64,000 bases of DNA from Sphingobacterium detergens (GTDB lineage Bacteria; Bacteroidota; Bacteroidia; Sphingobacteriales; Sphingobacteriaceae). This document shows, one piece after another, positions 19,236-27,578 of the stretch (position 1 is its first letter; the number at the start of each line of letters is the position of its first letter). Made by a program: the position numbers and the translations under genes. Below the pieces are notes generated by a model. That model was given only the letters and a program-made list of their open reading frames with translations, searched no databases and was not told the origin of the DNA. The DNA is taken from NCBI RefSeq assembly GCF_003610355.1, contig NZ_RAPY01000001.1, forward strand, positions 1,674,001-1,738,000, in the 5' to 3' direction.

Positions 19236-19262
19236 AATGTATTCAACTACTACAAAGTACTA

Positions 19263-19727
19263 TTACACTTCCCTGTTTAAATTGAGATCTCCCAAATTGT
19301 TTTCAACTTCCCAGCCAGCGTTAAATCTATTCCCAAATCCTTCACCCATATTTCCCAATAAATTAGTTCCCTTAGTGACAATGTTATTTTTAAACACCAC
19401 TAGTGCATTAAATTCACAGTCAAAGAAATTAAAAAAGTCAGTAAAAATATTATGATCAAAAATTAATGGGACATCGTTATGTCCTCCCATTTGATAGTTA
19501 ATATACCCTTTAACAATAGAATATCTTATGGTCAAACCTTTTACAAACCAACAGGATTGTATATTAAATTGTTCTATAACGCAATTTTCTATTACAATTT
19601 CCGCATCTAATTCAAAACATCCAATAAGATCAATACATTTTATTGTACAATTACTCAGTTTTATGAAATCATCCTGAGAAAAATACATTTTATCTATTAA
19701 TTCTATACTCTGGTTTCCTACTTCCAT
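19263..19727 (-). CDS. Hypothetical protein with possible beta-helix pattern
   Basis: This 154-residue protein has no signal peptide. It has a repeating pattern of short hydrophobic strands with Cys and Asn at turns (LSNCTIKCIDLIGCFEL, IENCVIEQFNIQSCWF, FKNNIVTKGTNLLGN), which suggests a right-handed beta-helix or pentapeptide-like fold. The family is not recognised. It lies just upstream of the 209-aa gene on the same strand, and both are AT-rich. Confidence 0.55.
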   Translation of the reverse strand: MEVGNQSIELIDKMYFSQDDFIKLSNCTIKCIDLIGCFELDAEIVIENCVIEQFNIQSCWFVKGLTIRYSIVKGYINYQMGGHNDVPLIFDHNIFTDFFNFFDCEFNALVVFKNNIVTKGTNLLGNMGEGFGNRFNAGWEVENNLGDLNLNREV

Positions 19728-20071
19728 AATATATCCCCAAACTCTATAACTCCTCCATTCTTAATTCTAATCTATACTCCTAAAAACATATTTACGGACA
19801 AAATTTCAAAATCCAAAAAAATAATTACAACATTTAAACACCTAGAAAAAAGGGATAGACAACCAACCACTGAAAAAAATTAGTTTTTCAGTGAATAGCA
19901 TCATTTATGGTCCATATCCAAGCAGATATTATTTCATATGTATGCTAAGAAAACTAAAATTATACCCCTATTTCAAGCGTTACTTTGCCGCCTATCCATT
20001 TTTTAATGTGATGAGATACACCTAACGGAGTACTATTTATGGAATCTCTTTATATCTGTCATCCTATAAAT
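19728..20071. other. AT-rich intergenic region with one hairpin
   Basis: This 344-bp spacer separates divergent genes. At 19868-19893 CACTGAAAAA pairs with TTTTTCAGTG across a 6-nt loop; there is no T-tail, so it is not an obvious terminator. Nothing else was recognised. Confidence 0.45.
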
Positions 20072-21010
20072 ATGAAAAGAATTATTTTATTCATTGTCTT
20101 TCTACTTTCAAGTAGTGTATTCGCCCAATCTAAACTATCAGTCTATCGATTGTTCTCCAATGAGCTAAAAAATGACCGTATCCGAGGAAAACATCTGCAA
20201 TTGAGGTTTGAAAAAGACGCTAATAACAATATTGGCTTCGACACGATAAATATACAGAGCAAATATATTCCACCCAAGATAGCGTCTATTTTGAAAAACA
20301 ACACTTCCTTCGATACCGGTAAGTATGAGTTGAAAATATACTGGGACTTATACTCAAGCGAAGTCTATACCCACATAGAAAAAGTGAAAATATACGAAGG
20401 ATTTCCTAATTTCAGTGAATTTGATGCCAGACCAGTAGGCGGAGTAAAAAATTTTGTAAATCAGATTCTATCCGATTTTAAACGAAATAATTTCGATCCT
20501 TATCAGCACACATCTTATACCAACCCGATTGAAGTATTCGTTGATAAGAATGGTCATCATAGCTTTTTATCTCCTTGGCAAATCATCGTTCATTTAGACA
20601 GTGCTAAATTAATAAGTTGGAAGCCTGCTTTGTATAATGGCAGACCTAAAAATAGTATCTTCTCTTTCAGATTGACTAATAATCATCCTTTAGTAACCGA
20701 CATTGAAATGCCCGAAACAGATCAAACATCCAAAGTATTTGTCTTAGACGAAATGTATAAAGGTGAAAAGGTAAGATTTCGATCTGATACGGAGACAATT
20801 CCAGTAGGACGGGTTGTTATTTCATTTGTGCTCGACCTATCAATTGATCGATTAGTAAATCCTATTATTCATCGGGATAACGGCAATGATGCTACCGAAT
20901 TTATTAATTTTATCCAAACTTATATACCTTCAAAATACAGTCTCTATACCTCATTTTTCTCTCATCCAAATCGTTATTATTTTTATATAGCCCCACCAAT
21001 GGATAAATAG
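20072..21010 (+). CDS. Hypothetical secreted protein
   Basis: I chose the ATG at 20072 because it gives a classical signal peptide (MKRIILFIVFLLSSSVFAQS), whereas the earlier ATG at 20039 would put 11 extra residues in front. The mature protein is about 293 aa with no lipobox. Around residues 120-160 the segment PVGGVKNFVNQILSDFKRN, followed by VFVDKNG, weakly recalls the TonB C-terminal domain ('PGG...F', 'V.V...G'). I would not assign a function. AT-rich like its neighbours. Confidence 0.6.
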   Translation: MKRIILFIVFLLSSSVFAQSKLSVYRLFSNELKNDRIRGKHLQLRFEKDANNNIGFDTINIQSKYIPPKIASILKNNTSFDTGKYELKIYWDLYSSEVYTHIEKVKIYEGFPNFSEFDARPVGGVKNFVNQILSDFKRNNFDPYQHTSYTNPIEVFVDKNGHHSFLSPWQIIVHLDSAKLISWKPALYNGRPKNSIFSFRLTNNHPLVTDIEMPETDQTSKVFVLDEMYKGEKVRFRSDTETIPVGRVVISFVLDLSIDRLVNPIIHRDNGNDATEFINFIQTYIPSKYSLYTSFFSHPNRYYFYIAPPMDK

Positions 21011-21100
21011 CTAAAGTTTATTGTCCCCAAATTGACTTTAACAGGTCCCCTGAGTTAAGTTTATCCCCACCATTTGATTTTTCGAGATTTCTCCAAAAGT

Positions 21101-22087
21101 TCAATATCCACTTAACTTCCCCAACCGCTCCATCGCTTTTTTCTCCTTATCAGCTAGGATTTTAAGTATTTCCGACGCTTGCTTTATGTACTCAATCTGA
21201 TCTGTCTCACTGATTTGATAAAATAAGTCTGAAACGGATTTCCATAACAAAGCTATTTCCACAAATTCTTGATGTGCTTCACGAAGTTGCTCAATCTGGA
21301 GCAGGTCATAACTTTCCTTTAGAAAATCGCGATATAAATTTCGGAACAGTGCACCGCCGGTGCCGGCTTTTTCCATCAGATTGGCAGCCATTTTAAATTC
21401 CGTGGTTACATCCTTACTCCTATTAAACCATTTTATAAGCTCCTGACTCGTCTTCAAAATCCCCTTGTAAGAAATATTTGTGATGGACGGATTTAGATAT
21501 TCGTTTGCATTGTTGGCAATAGCGGTAATGACAGACTTTTTTAAGTCAAAGTTTTCACTCATTCGCTGTATTGTATAGTATAAGTTATTCGATGCCATTG
21601 GCCCCTTCTCAGCTCTCGCCAAAGCCAGACTTTCGAGCGAGGTTTTGACCTTCCCACCCTGTTGTCTGGTATCGACCAAAAAAGCGTTGTGATTATCATA
21701 ACCGTAAATCGCAACATAGTGACCAGCGAAATGAAACGGATTAGTGAAATATTCAAGGTAATAAGCATCAAGTTTGAGCCCAACGATTTGCCCTCCATCC
21801 AAAAGCTGTTTGACCTGCTGCCAAGCCTTTGTTTTCGAGGTAGTTTCTCTTACAGAAAGCTCGAGGTTGAGGTTTTTACAGAGATTCTTTGTCAACAGAT
21901 CGGTCTTTATGCGTCCACCCAAAAAAGGGAAATCCATTGTTTTCATATTCCAATAGATAAAACTAAGGCCTTCCCCGAGTCCAAAAAGCATGGGTTCGGA
22001 AAGTTCAATTCCAAGCTGCCGCAGTAGAGTTCCAGTGGCAGTAGTCTCACAGTGTTGTCCGTCAAACAGTTTTAGATTGCTCATCAT
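21101..22087 (-). CDS. BtrH N-terminal / DUF4872 domain-containing protein
   Basis: This 328-residue protein has a papain-like (C39-type) fold at the N-terminus. The candidate catalytic residues are C13 in FDGQHCETTATG, the His in NPFHFAGHYVAIYGYD and the Asp in AFLVDTRQQGG. The order and motifs match BtrH_N, named after BtrH, which transfers an acyl side chain from a carrier protein in butirosin synthesis. The helical C-terminal part fits DUF4872. It may act as an acyltransferase, amidase or peptidase; no biosynthetic genes or acyl carrier protein are adjacent. It is divergent from a disrupted AraC-type gene, which may have been its regulator. Confidence 0.75.
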   Translation of the reverse strand: MMSNLKLFDGQHCETTATGTLLRQLGIELSEPMLFGLGEGLSFIYWNMKTMDFPFLGGRIKTDLLTKNLCKNLNLELSVRETTSKTKAWQQVKQLLDGGQIVGLKLDAYYLEYFTNPFHFAGHYVAIYGYDNHNAFLVDTRQQGGKVKTSLESLALARAEKGPMASNNLYYTIQRMSENFDLKKSVITAIANNANEYLNPSITNISYKGILKTSQELIKWFNRSKDVTTEFKMAANLMEKAGTGGALFRNLYRDFLKESYDLLQIEQLREAHQEFVEIALLWKSVSDLFYQISETDQIEYIKQASEILKILADKEKKAMERLGKLSGY

Positions 22088-22361
22088 GTTTTCTTTTGCT
22101 TAAAATTAGTCGTCTGAACTGACATCTCTATGTCAACAGGTAGTTATAGATTAGAAAATACCATCAATACAGCAAGAATCGTCGATACCTTCAGCCCCCC
22201 TCATCCCGACTGTCAATTTTTATATTTATAATTGATTAAATAAACAGTTAACTCGAAAAATATTTCCTTAAATATTAAGATTTACCATTTACCCTGTTTT
22301 GGCATTTCAGCTTTATTTTTTTCGTATTTTAATAAAACAAACCCCTTATACTTAAAAAAAT

Positions 22362-23342
22362 ATGCTGATTATAAATAGCATAAATCTAAATGACGAAAAC
22401 CCTCCTGCGGAATATCAAACGATACCGAAAGGATTGTATTTTAATTTTCTGGCTGCCGAGAAACCGATCCGGCAAGATGAAAATCAATACATTGCCAGCA
22501 AAAAGATAGGTATACAGACTTTTTTGGAAATAAAGGGATCCTTCGAAAAGGATTGGAATTTTGATCTTAGCAATAGTAGGACAACATTTTGGCTTGCTTT
22601 CCAGTTCTTAGGTTCCTCATCGCTCAAAAACATTGACCATTCGACACTAAACCAGCAGCAGTATCTCGGCTATTTTAATACCGAAAAAAGGATCACCTGT
22701 CAACTGAAAGGTGGTAAAGCATGGATGGTCTTTATCGGAATAGAAATCGAAGACCCAACTATTTTAGCTCAGGAATAGAATAGCCTACAAATAGATCCGT
22801 CGATCTCCACGCAGATCTTTCCTGCACAAAAAATCGGCTATCGGATCAAAAAAGTATTGGAAATGATCGAAAAAATTAAATACTCGATCTATTCGATCAA
22901 TGCCAGGCTCCAATTTTATACAACCAGCCTACTCGAAATCTACCACGGTGATCTACTGGAGCAACAAAAATCCAAACAGCAGGACGATATCTCCCTGCTA
23001 CATCGTGCTAAAGCTTATATCCTCGAACATTACATGGATGAGAACCTCAAAGTCGATACTTTAGTAAAAGCGCTTTTGACGAGTAAAAGTACACTTTCGC
23101 GTGTATTCCAGGAAAACAATCTGACGATTAAAACAGCAATCAGAACCATTCGGATCTATAAAGGTCGCGAAATGCTCCGAACAACAAATTTATCTGTTGA
23201 TATGGTTGCATTTCATGTACAATTCTCTACCGCCAAATATTTTATTAAAACTTTTGTAAATTACTTTGGTCATACACCTGCCACCGAGCGGAAACTACAT
23301 CCACCACCATCCAAAATAGAAAATAAAGAGGATGATAATTAG
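22362..23342 (+). pseudogene. AraC-family transcriptional regulator interrupted by an in-frame TAG
   Basis: Frames 22362-22778 and 22857-23342 are in the same reading frame; the only interruption is the amber codon TAG at 22776-22778 (GAA TAG AAT). Across the join the translation continues without loss (ILAQE, stop, NSLQIDPSIS). The N-terminal part is a typical sensor half and the C-terminal part an AraC double helix-turn-helix (LLTSKSTLSRVFQENN, then VDMVAFHVQFSTAKYFIKTF). Together they would be about 326 aa, the normal family size. It could be a recent nonsense mutation, a sequencing error, or rarely read-through. The second half could also be made from the ATG at 22863. Confidence 0.8.
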
Positions 23343-23349
23343 AGAAGCT

Positions 23350-23868
23350 ATCTTTTTCCCGTAAGGGGAACAGTTTCTCCCAGAAGATTACCAAAACTTC
23401 TTAAGAGGATTTACTTTTCCCCTTAGGTGACGCTAGTTTCTCCCAGGAGATCGCAAAAACTTCTTAGGGGATTTTACTTTTCCCTTAGGAGGATGCCGAT
23501 TTCCCTCAGGAGATCGCAAAAACTTCTTAGGGGGTTTTACTTTTCCCTTAGGGGGACACCAGTTTCCCCCAGGGGATCGCAAAAACCTCTTAGGGGATTT
23601 TAATTTTCCCTTAGGAGGATGCCGATTTCCCTCAGGAGATCGCAAAAACTTCTTAGGGGGTTTTACTTTTCCCTTAGGGGGACACCAGTTTCCCCCAGGG
23701 GATCGCAAAAACTTCTTAGGGAATTTTAATTTTCCCTTAGGAGGATGCCGATTTCCCTCAGGAGATTGCAAAAACTTCTTAAGGGATTTTACTTTTCCTT
23801 AAGGGGAAGCCAATTTTCCCCGGGAGATTGCAAAAACTTCTTAAGGGATTTTACTTTTCCCTTAAGTT
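23350..23868. repeat. 63-bp tandem repeat array with 126-bp higher-order unit
   Basis: About eight copies; the shared core GCAAAAACTTCTTAGGG begins at 23390 (degenerate), 23453, 23516, 23579, 23642, 23705, 23768 and 23830. Spacing is exactly 63 bp except for a 1-bp loss in the last interval. Alternate copies are more alike than neighbours (GGAGGATGCCGATTTCCCTC versus GGGGGACACCAGTTTCCCCC), so the array grew partly by duplication of a 126-bp dimer. Copies contain self-complementary segments, best seen in the last one (CTTAAGGG with CCCTTAAG). From about 23440 to 23770 one frame is open on each strand but neither has an ATG, so I treat the array as non-coding. There are no spacers, so it is not CRISPR. 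Confidence 0.85.
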
Positions 23869-23959
23869 TCACCTTCGATCCTCCGATAACCCCAATATAC
23901 GCCTATTAGCTTCAATCGCATTTTTTACAGATAATATTATTCCAAAACAATCATGAGTA

Positions 23960-24020
23960 GGGGTAAAATTGTCCCAAAAAGTTTTTCATATCCCCTCGAA
24001 TTTTGAGACAATTTTACCCC
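23960..24020. promoter_or_regulatory. Long inverted repeat upstream of the Fn3 gene
   Basis: Arms at 23960-23979 (GGGGTAAAATTGTCCCAAAA) and 24001-24020 pair at 19 of 20 positions across a 21-nt loop. It lies just before a -7-like element TATGTTTG at 24043-24050, so it may be an operator or a hairpin insulating the gene from the repeat array. There is no T-run, so a terminator is less likely. Confidence 0.5.
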
Positions 24021-24099
24021 CTCCACGTCTTCTCCACTGTCGTATGTTTGTATTGTTGCTAGCGATTAAATATTTTTTAAACTTTTAAATTTTAAAATC

Positions 24100-24717
24100 A
24101 TGAGTCAATTAACAATCAATGACAAAGATCAGACAGATGTTCAATTAATGCAAACTGCTGAACAAATTGCCACTAAAATGGCAAAAGAAACAACACTATT
24201 CCCAACACCAGTGCCGACCTTATCAGCATTAGAAGCTGCACTCACGGCATTTCGGAACTCGGCCACCGAAGCGGCTTACAGGGATACTAGAGCGATCATG
24301 ATTCGCAAGCAAAAAAGACAGGATCTGGTCTATATCCTTAAAGAACTCGGCAAATACGTGGATACTGTCGCTAACAACGATGATACCATTGTTCTTGCCG
24401 CGGGATTCAATCTGAGAAAGGCTAATAGCTCCTATAGCGGTTCGGTACCCAAAGCACAGCGCCCGATCGCCGAACCCGATCAGGTCGGTAGCGGACGTGT
24501 TAACTTAAAGACCGAAGCCTGGGCAGGTGCACGGATGTATCAGTTCCAATACAGACTCAAGGGAAGTGAAGCTGCATGGGCCTCACAGCTGAGTACAAAA
24601 AGTACTTGTATTCTCAATGGACTTGAGACGTTCAAGGAGTACGAGTTCAGGGTCTCCTATCTAGGGATTGATCCAACGCCGAACTACAGTGATACCACAA
24701 GCAGCTTCGTGCTGTAA
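24100..24717 (+). CDS. Fibronectin type III domain-containing protein
   Basis: This is a 205-residue cytoplasmic-looking protein (no signal peptide). Residues 1-115 form a helical bundle-like region (for example LSALEAALTAFRNSATEAAYRDTRA, shown here only by its ends, followed by a basic RKQKRQDLVYILKEL helix). Residues about 120-205 look like one Fn3 beta-sandwich (AGARMYQFQYRLKGSEAAW, GLETFKEYEFRVSYLG). Similar proteins occur singly in many Bacteroidota; their job is unknown. A TATGTTTG -7 element lies 50 bp upstream and a terminator hairpin 23 bp downstream, so it is a single-gene unit. Confidence 0.75.
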   Translation: MSQLTINDKDQTDVQLMQTAEQIATKMAKETTLFPTPVPTLSALEAALTAFRNSATEAAYRDTRAIMIRKQKRQDLVYILKELGKYVDTVANNDDTIVLAAGFNLRKANSSYSGSVPKAQRPIAEPDQVGSGRVNLKTEAWAGARMYQFQYRLKGSEAAWASQLSTKSTCILNGLETFKEYEFRVSYLGIDPTPNYSDTTSSFVL

Positions 24718-24740
24718 TCGCCACTGTATTTTAACGTTCA

Positions 24741-24783
24741 GCTTCCGCCGTCAACAGAAAGAATAACCTGTTATGGCGGAAGC
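24741..24783 (+). terminator. Hairpin terminator after the Fn3 gene
   Basis: GCTTCCGCC pairs with GGCGGAAGC, with an inner AACAG/CTGTT stem. It is followed by AAATTTTCTT, a weak T-run. It closes the Fn3 transcription unit. Confidence 0.6.
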
Positions 24784-24963
24784 AAATTTTCTTGGATAAG
24801 AATGAATTTCCACCGATGGAAGTATAAACAGCACAACACCGGACGCATCAGATAGCGTCAATAACGGGAACTTAAAAATACCGCCATCTCTTACATGGGT
24901 ACAACAGGATGGAGAGAACGGTTATCCCACAAACGAGATGCAAAATCATAAAATACAACAATT

Positions 24964-25668
24964 ATGAAAGAAGTTGTCAAAGAACATCCACTGCGGCCAA
25001 TTATTCTCCGCTTTGACCCGGATAAGCCACAACTGGAGTTCGAAACTAAAGGTTTGTCGGCACATTACCTGATGCATGACCTCACTTGGGAAGCACAGCA
25101 AAAATTAAGAAAACTCAACGAGCAACTGGGAGAAATTGATATTAAAATCGCCGAACTGGAATACTACCTATTCCCCATTGAGCAGGATTTAGATATATTG
25201 GAGGTATTTCTCAAAATCAAAGATCCTTCGGTTCTACCCCTAAACAACTTTGATGAAGAGATAGAGATTACCATAGACATCAACGAACTTTTTAGTAGTA
25301 TTACTGATCACAACCAACAATTGAGAGATCTTCATAGTGAAGTATCTACTGCATGTATAGCATACGAACAACATTATGATATGATCTATGAAAAAGAAAG
25401 CTGGATCGACGAACAGCTCTGGAAAGATGTCCATCAGATCTATGTCAATTACCTGAATGTAAAGGTGGATATTGTTTCCTTAGACCGGGACCAGGAAGAG
25501 TTTCGTGAGGTACTCTCCGATGTCTTTGACTATCAGTACAAGTATTACGATTATTTCGATCTTATTCTCTCCGTTTTCAAAACATTTCAGAAACGCTGTG
25601 ACAAGTCTTATCGAAGGGCCGAAGTTGTCGATAAGGGCTTGAAAGAACTACGTGACAACATGCAATAG
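24964..25668 (+). CDS. Hypothetical helical protein
   Basis: This acidic 234-residue protein has no signal or membrane segment and is predominantly helical with heptad-like runs (WEAQQKLRKLNEQLGEIDIK, YRRAEVVDKGLKELRDNM), so coiled-coil regions are likely. I do not recognise a family. It lies 246 bp after the Fn3 gene, behind that gene's terminator, and converges on yajC with a shared terminator. It belongs to the accessory block between ybbR and yajC. Confidence 0.6.
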   Translation: MKEVVKEHPLRPIILRFDPDKPQLEFETKGLSAHYLMHDLTWEAQQKLRKLNEQLGEIDIKIAELEYYLFPIEQDLDILEVFLKIKDPSVLPLNNFDEEIEITIDINELFSSITDHNQQLRDLHSEVSTACIAYEQHYDMIYEKESWIDEQLWKDVHQIYVNYLNVKVDIVSLDRDQEEFREVLSDVFDYQYKYYDYFDLILSVFKTFQKRCDKSYRRAEVVDKGLKELRDNMQ

Positions 25669-25689
25669 CCACTTGGCCATAAAGAGTGA

Positions 25690-25732
25690 AACTAACAAAG
25701 CCAATCTCTTTTGGAGACTGGCTTTGTTAGTT
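25690..25732. terminator. Bidirectional terminator between the helical protein gene and yajC
   Basis: AACTAACAAAGCC pairs with GGCTTTGTTAGTT, with an inner CTC/GAG stem around TTTTG. On + it is followed by TTTC; the stem ends themselves supply T5 on + and, on the minus strand, a short T-run. Confidence 0.8.
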
Positions 25733-25747
25733 TTTCGATAACGACGC

Positions 25748-26068
25748 TTATGAAGCGCTTTTCTCAGTTGCGTTTGCAGCTTTTGAAGCATCTAAAGCAA
25801 TGGCAGACTTGTCAAAACGAATTCTTACGCCTGAACCTACATCTACCAAGAAAGTAGTGTCAGATACCTCTACGATGCGTCCGTGGATGCCCGCAGTAGT
25901 AACAACTTTAGAGTTTACGCCCAATTCTTCAATATATTTCTTATGGTCTTTTTGCTTCTTCATCTGTGGTCTGATCATGAAGAAATAAAATACAACAATG
26001 ATCAAAACCATTGGTAAAAAACTCATCATGCTACTCCCACCTGCTGCTTGTAATAATACTGTATTCAT
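25748..26068 (-). CDS. yajC: Preprotein translocase subunit YajC
   Basis: This is an accessory subunit of the Sec translocon (with SecDF). The 106-residue protein has one N-terminal membrane helix (MMSFLPMVLIIVVFYFFMIR) followed by RPQMKKQKDHKKYIEEL and the conserved domain SKVVTTAGIHGRIVEV. Length and order fit the family. It is last of the nusB-DUF1573-yajC operon (26-bp gap). In related genomes ybbR usually follows; here an accessory block intervenes. Confidence 0.95.
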   Translation of the reverse strand: MNTVLLQAAGGSSMMSFLPMVLIIVVFYFFMIRPQMKKQKDHKKYIEELGVNSKVVTTAGIHGRIVEVSDTTFLVDVGSGVRIRFDKSAIALDASKAANATEKSAS

Positions 26069-26094
26069 CTGTTATTATATCGTTTAATAATGTG

Positions 26095-26556
26095 TTATTT
26101 TGGTAATACTTCGCCCTTTAGTTGAACAGTCGTCATACCGTTGGAAGCATTCGATTGGATCGTGATGATCTTTTGCTGCTTACCGACCTGTCCCTCACTC
26201 TTGAAAGTCACATGGATATCCGATGTTCCTCCCGGTAAAATTGGACTTTTTGAAAACTCAGGCTGTGTACAGCCACAAGAAGCAGTCACTTTGGACAAAA
26301 TAACCGGCGCATCACCCGTATTCTTCAATACGAATGTGTGCTTCACTTCTGCACCTTCTTTGACCTGGCCAAAATCGAAAGCCGACTCTGCAAATTCTAC
26401 CTTACCCAATTGTGCCGCAGCTTTAGAAAGACTGTCTGTTGCTACTGCCTCAGTTCCTGTCTTAGCAGCTTCTTCTTTTCCTTTTTGAGAATTTCCGCAA
26501 GAAAAGAAAAGCACTGATGCCAAAGCTAAAACTGAATATTTACTAAAGTTCTTCAT
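26095..26556 (-). CDS. DUF1573 domain-containing lipoprotein
   Basis: The N-terminus is a lipoprotein signal (MKNFSKYSVLALASVLFFSCG) with Cys20 as the lipidation site. After a charged, low-complexity linker the DUF1573 beta-sandwich follows: FDFGQVKEGAEVKHTFVLKN, then VTASCGCTQPE and GGTSDIHVTFKSEGQVG. The CGCT motif is the family hallmark. The function is unknown; it is regularly found between nusB and yajC in Bacteroidota. Confidence 0.9.
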   Translation of the reverse strand: MKNFSKYSVLALASVLFFSCGNSQKGKEEAAKTGTEAVATDSLSKAAAQLGKVEFAESAFDFGQVKEGAEVKHTFVLKNTGDAPVILSKVTASCGCTQPEFSKSPILPGGTSDIHVTFKSEGQVGKQQKIITIQSNASNGMTTVQLKGEVLPK

Positions 26557-26570
26557 TTGTTGATTGATCT

Positions 26571-27518
26571 TTAATCCCTTAAACCACGACCTGCCTTCTG
26601 GATTCTTCCCTGTTGGCTCAAGTCGCTTAATATTTTATCTAAGATACCATTAATAAATGTATTACTTTTCAATGTACTGAATACCTTAGAAATTTCAATA
26701 TACTCATTTATTGTCACTTTCACAGGAATAGATGGAAAATTCACCAATTCGCATATTGCCATGCGCATCAACAAGGTATCCATCAAAGCAATACGATCTG
26801 ATTCCCAGTTCTTTGTCTTATCAGAGATCAGTTTCTGATACTCATTTGTATTGCGGATTGTCTTACCCAACAAGGCAATGACATAATCGCTATCATCATT
26901 CCAGTTTTGCGTGATTTCAGCAAGTTTGTTTTTACGCGGATCTTCCGAACTGAAGTTCTTAAAAGTTTTCGCGATCAATGCTTGCAACACTTCTTTATCG
27001 ACAGGCCAGTTGATAAATTTCTCTTCAAAAACCTGCTCGATAACTGGTGATTTCAGAATGATCTTTTTAAAGATATGTTTGATGATATCTTTTTCTGTAC
27101 CGATCGAACGATCTTCTTGTTGTAAATATTCCAAATAAGCTTCAGAATCTTTCAACTGCAAAAATACTGTACGCACGATCTCTGGATCAAAGCTCCATGA
27201 AATCTTATATTTTTTGACTCCTTCGGCATATTGCGGATTTTGTCTTAATGACTCAATAAAAGTATTTGTACTTAACTTGGTCGTTAGAGACAAGTCTTTT
27301 TCAGTTGGCAAAAACTTGTTGGCTCTGCCCTCTGCGTCTATCAATACATAATCGGATACCTCATCCAATAGATTCAGTGTCCAGATATACATCTCGTAGA
27401 CCTCATCCACATTTTTTAATAGTGCTTTCTCAAATGTTTTGATGTCTTTGTCTTCTGTAAGACTGTACGCATAAAGCGTTTGCACTACTTTTACCCTCAG
27501 GTGTCTCCTGTTTAACAT
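26571..27518 (-). CDS. nusB: Transcription antitermination factor NusB
   Basis: This RNA-binding protein works with NusE (S10) in rRNA antitermination. It starts MLNRRHLRVKVVQTLYAYSL, the typical RNA-binding N-terminus with conserved Arg residues, and ends with the family's best-conserved part (DTLLMRMAICEL, then IPVKVTINEYIEISKVFST and FINGILDKI). At 315 aa it is the long Bacteroidota form; proteobacterial NusB is about 140 aa. It is the first gene of an operon with DUF1573 and yajC. Confidence 0.95.
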   Translation of the reverse strand: MLNRRHLRVKVVQTLYAYSLTEDKDIKTFEKALLKNVDEVYEMYIWTLNLLDEVSDYVLIDAEGRANKFLPTEKDLSLTTKLSTNTFIESLRQNPQYAEGVKKYKISWSFDPEIVRTVFLQLKDSEAYLEYLQQEDRSIGTEKDIIKHIFKKIILKSPVIEQVFEEKFINWPVDKEVLQALIAKTFKNFSSEDPRKNKLAEITQNWNDDSDYVIALLGKTIRNTNEYQKLISDKTKNWESDRIALMDTLLMRMAICELVNFPSIPVKVTINEYIEISKVFSTLKSNTFINGILDKILSDLSQQGRIQKAGRGLRD

Positions 27519-27578
27519 AGTAATTTTAAAGAACGATTTTTTATAAACTAATAAATAAGAACGATTTTGGAAAGAAGA

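Noticed and set aside
23433..23771. 112-codon minus-strand frame through the 63-bp repeats (PPKGKVKSPKKFLRSP units)
   Set aside because: It starts at TTG, has no ATG, ends inside the array, and an opposite-strand frame is equally open; the openness follows from the 63-bp period.
23350..23868. CRISPR array
   Set aside because: Units are directly tandem with no unique spacers, and no cas gene is present.
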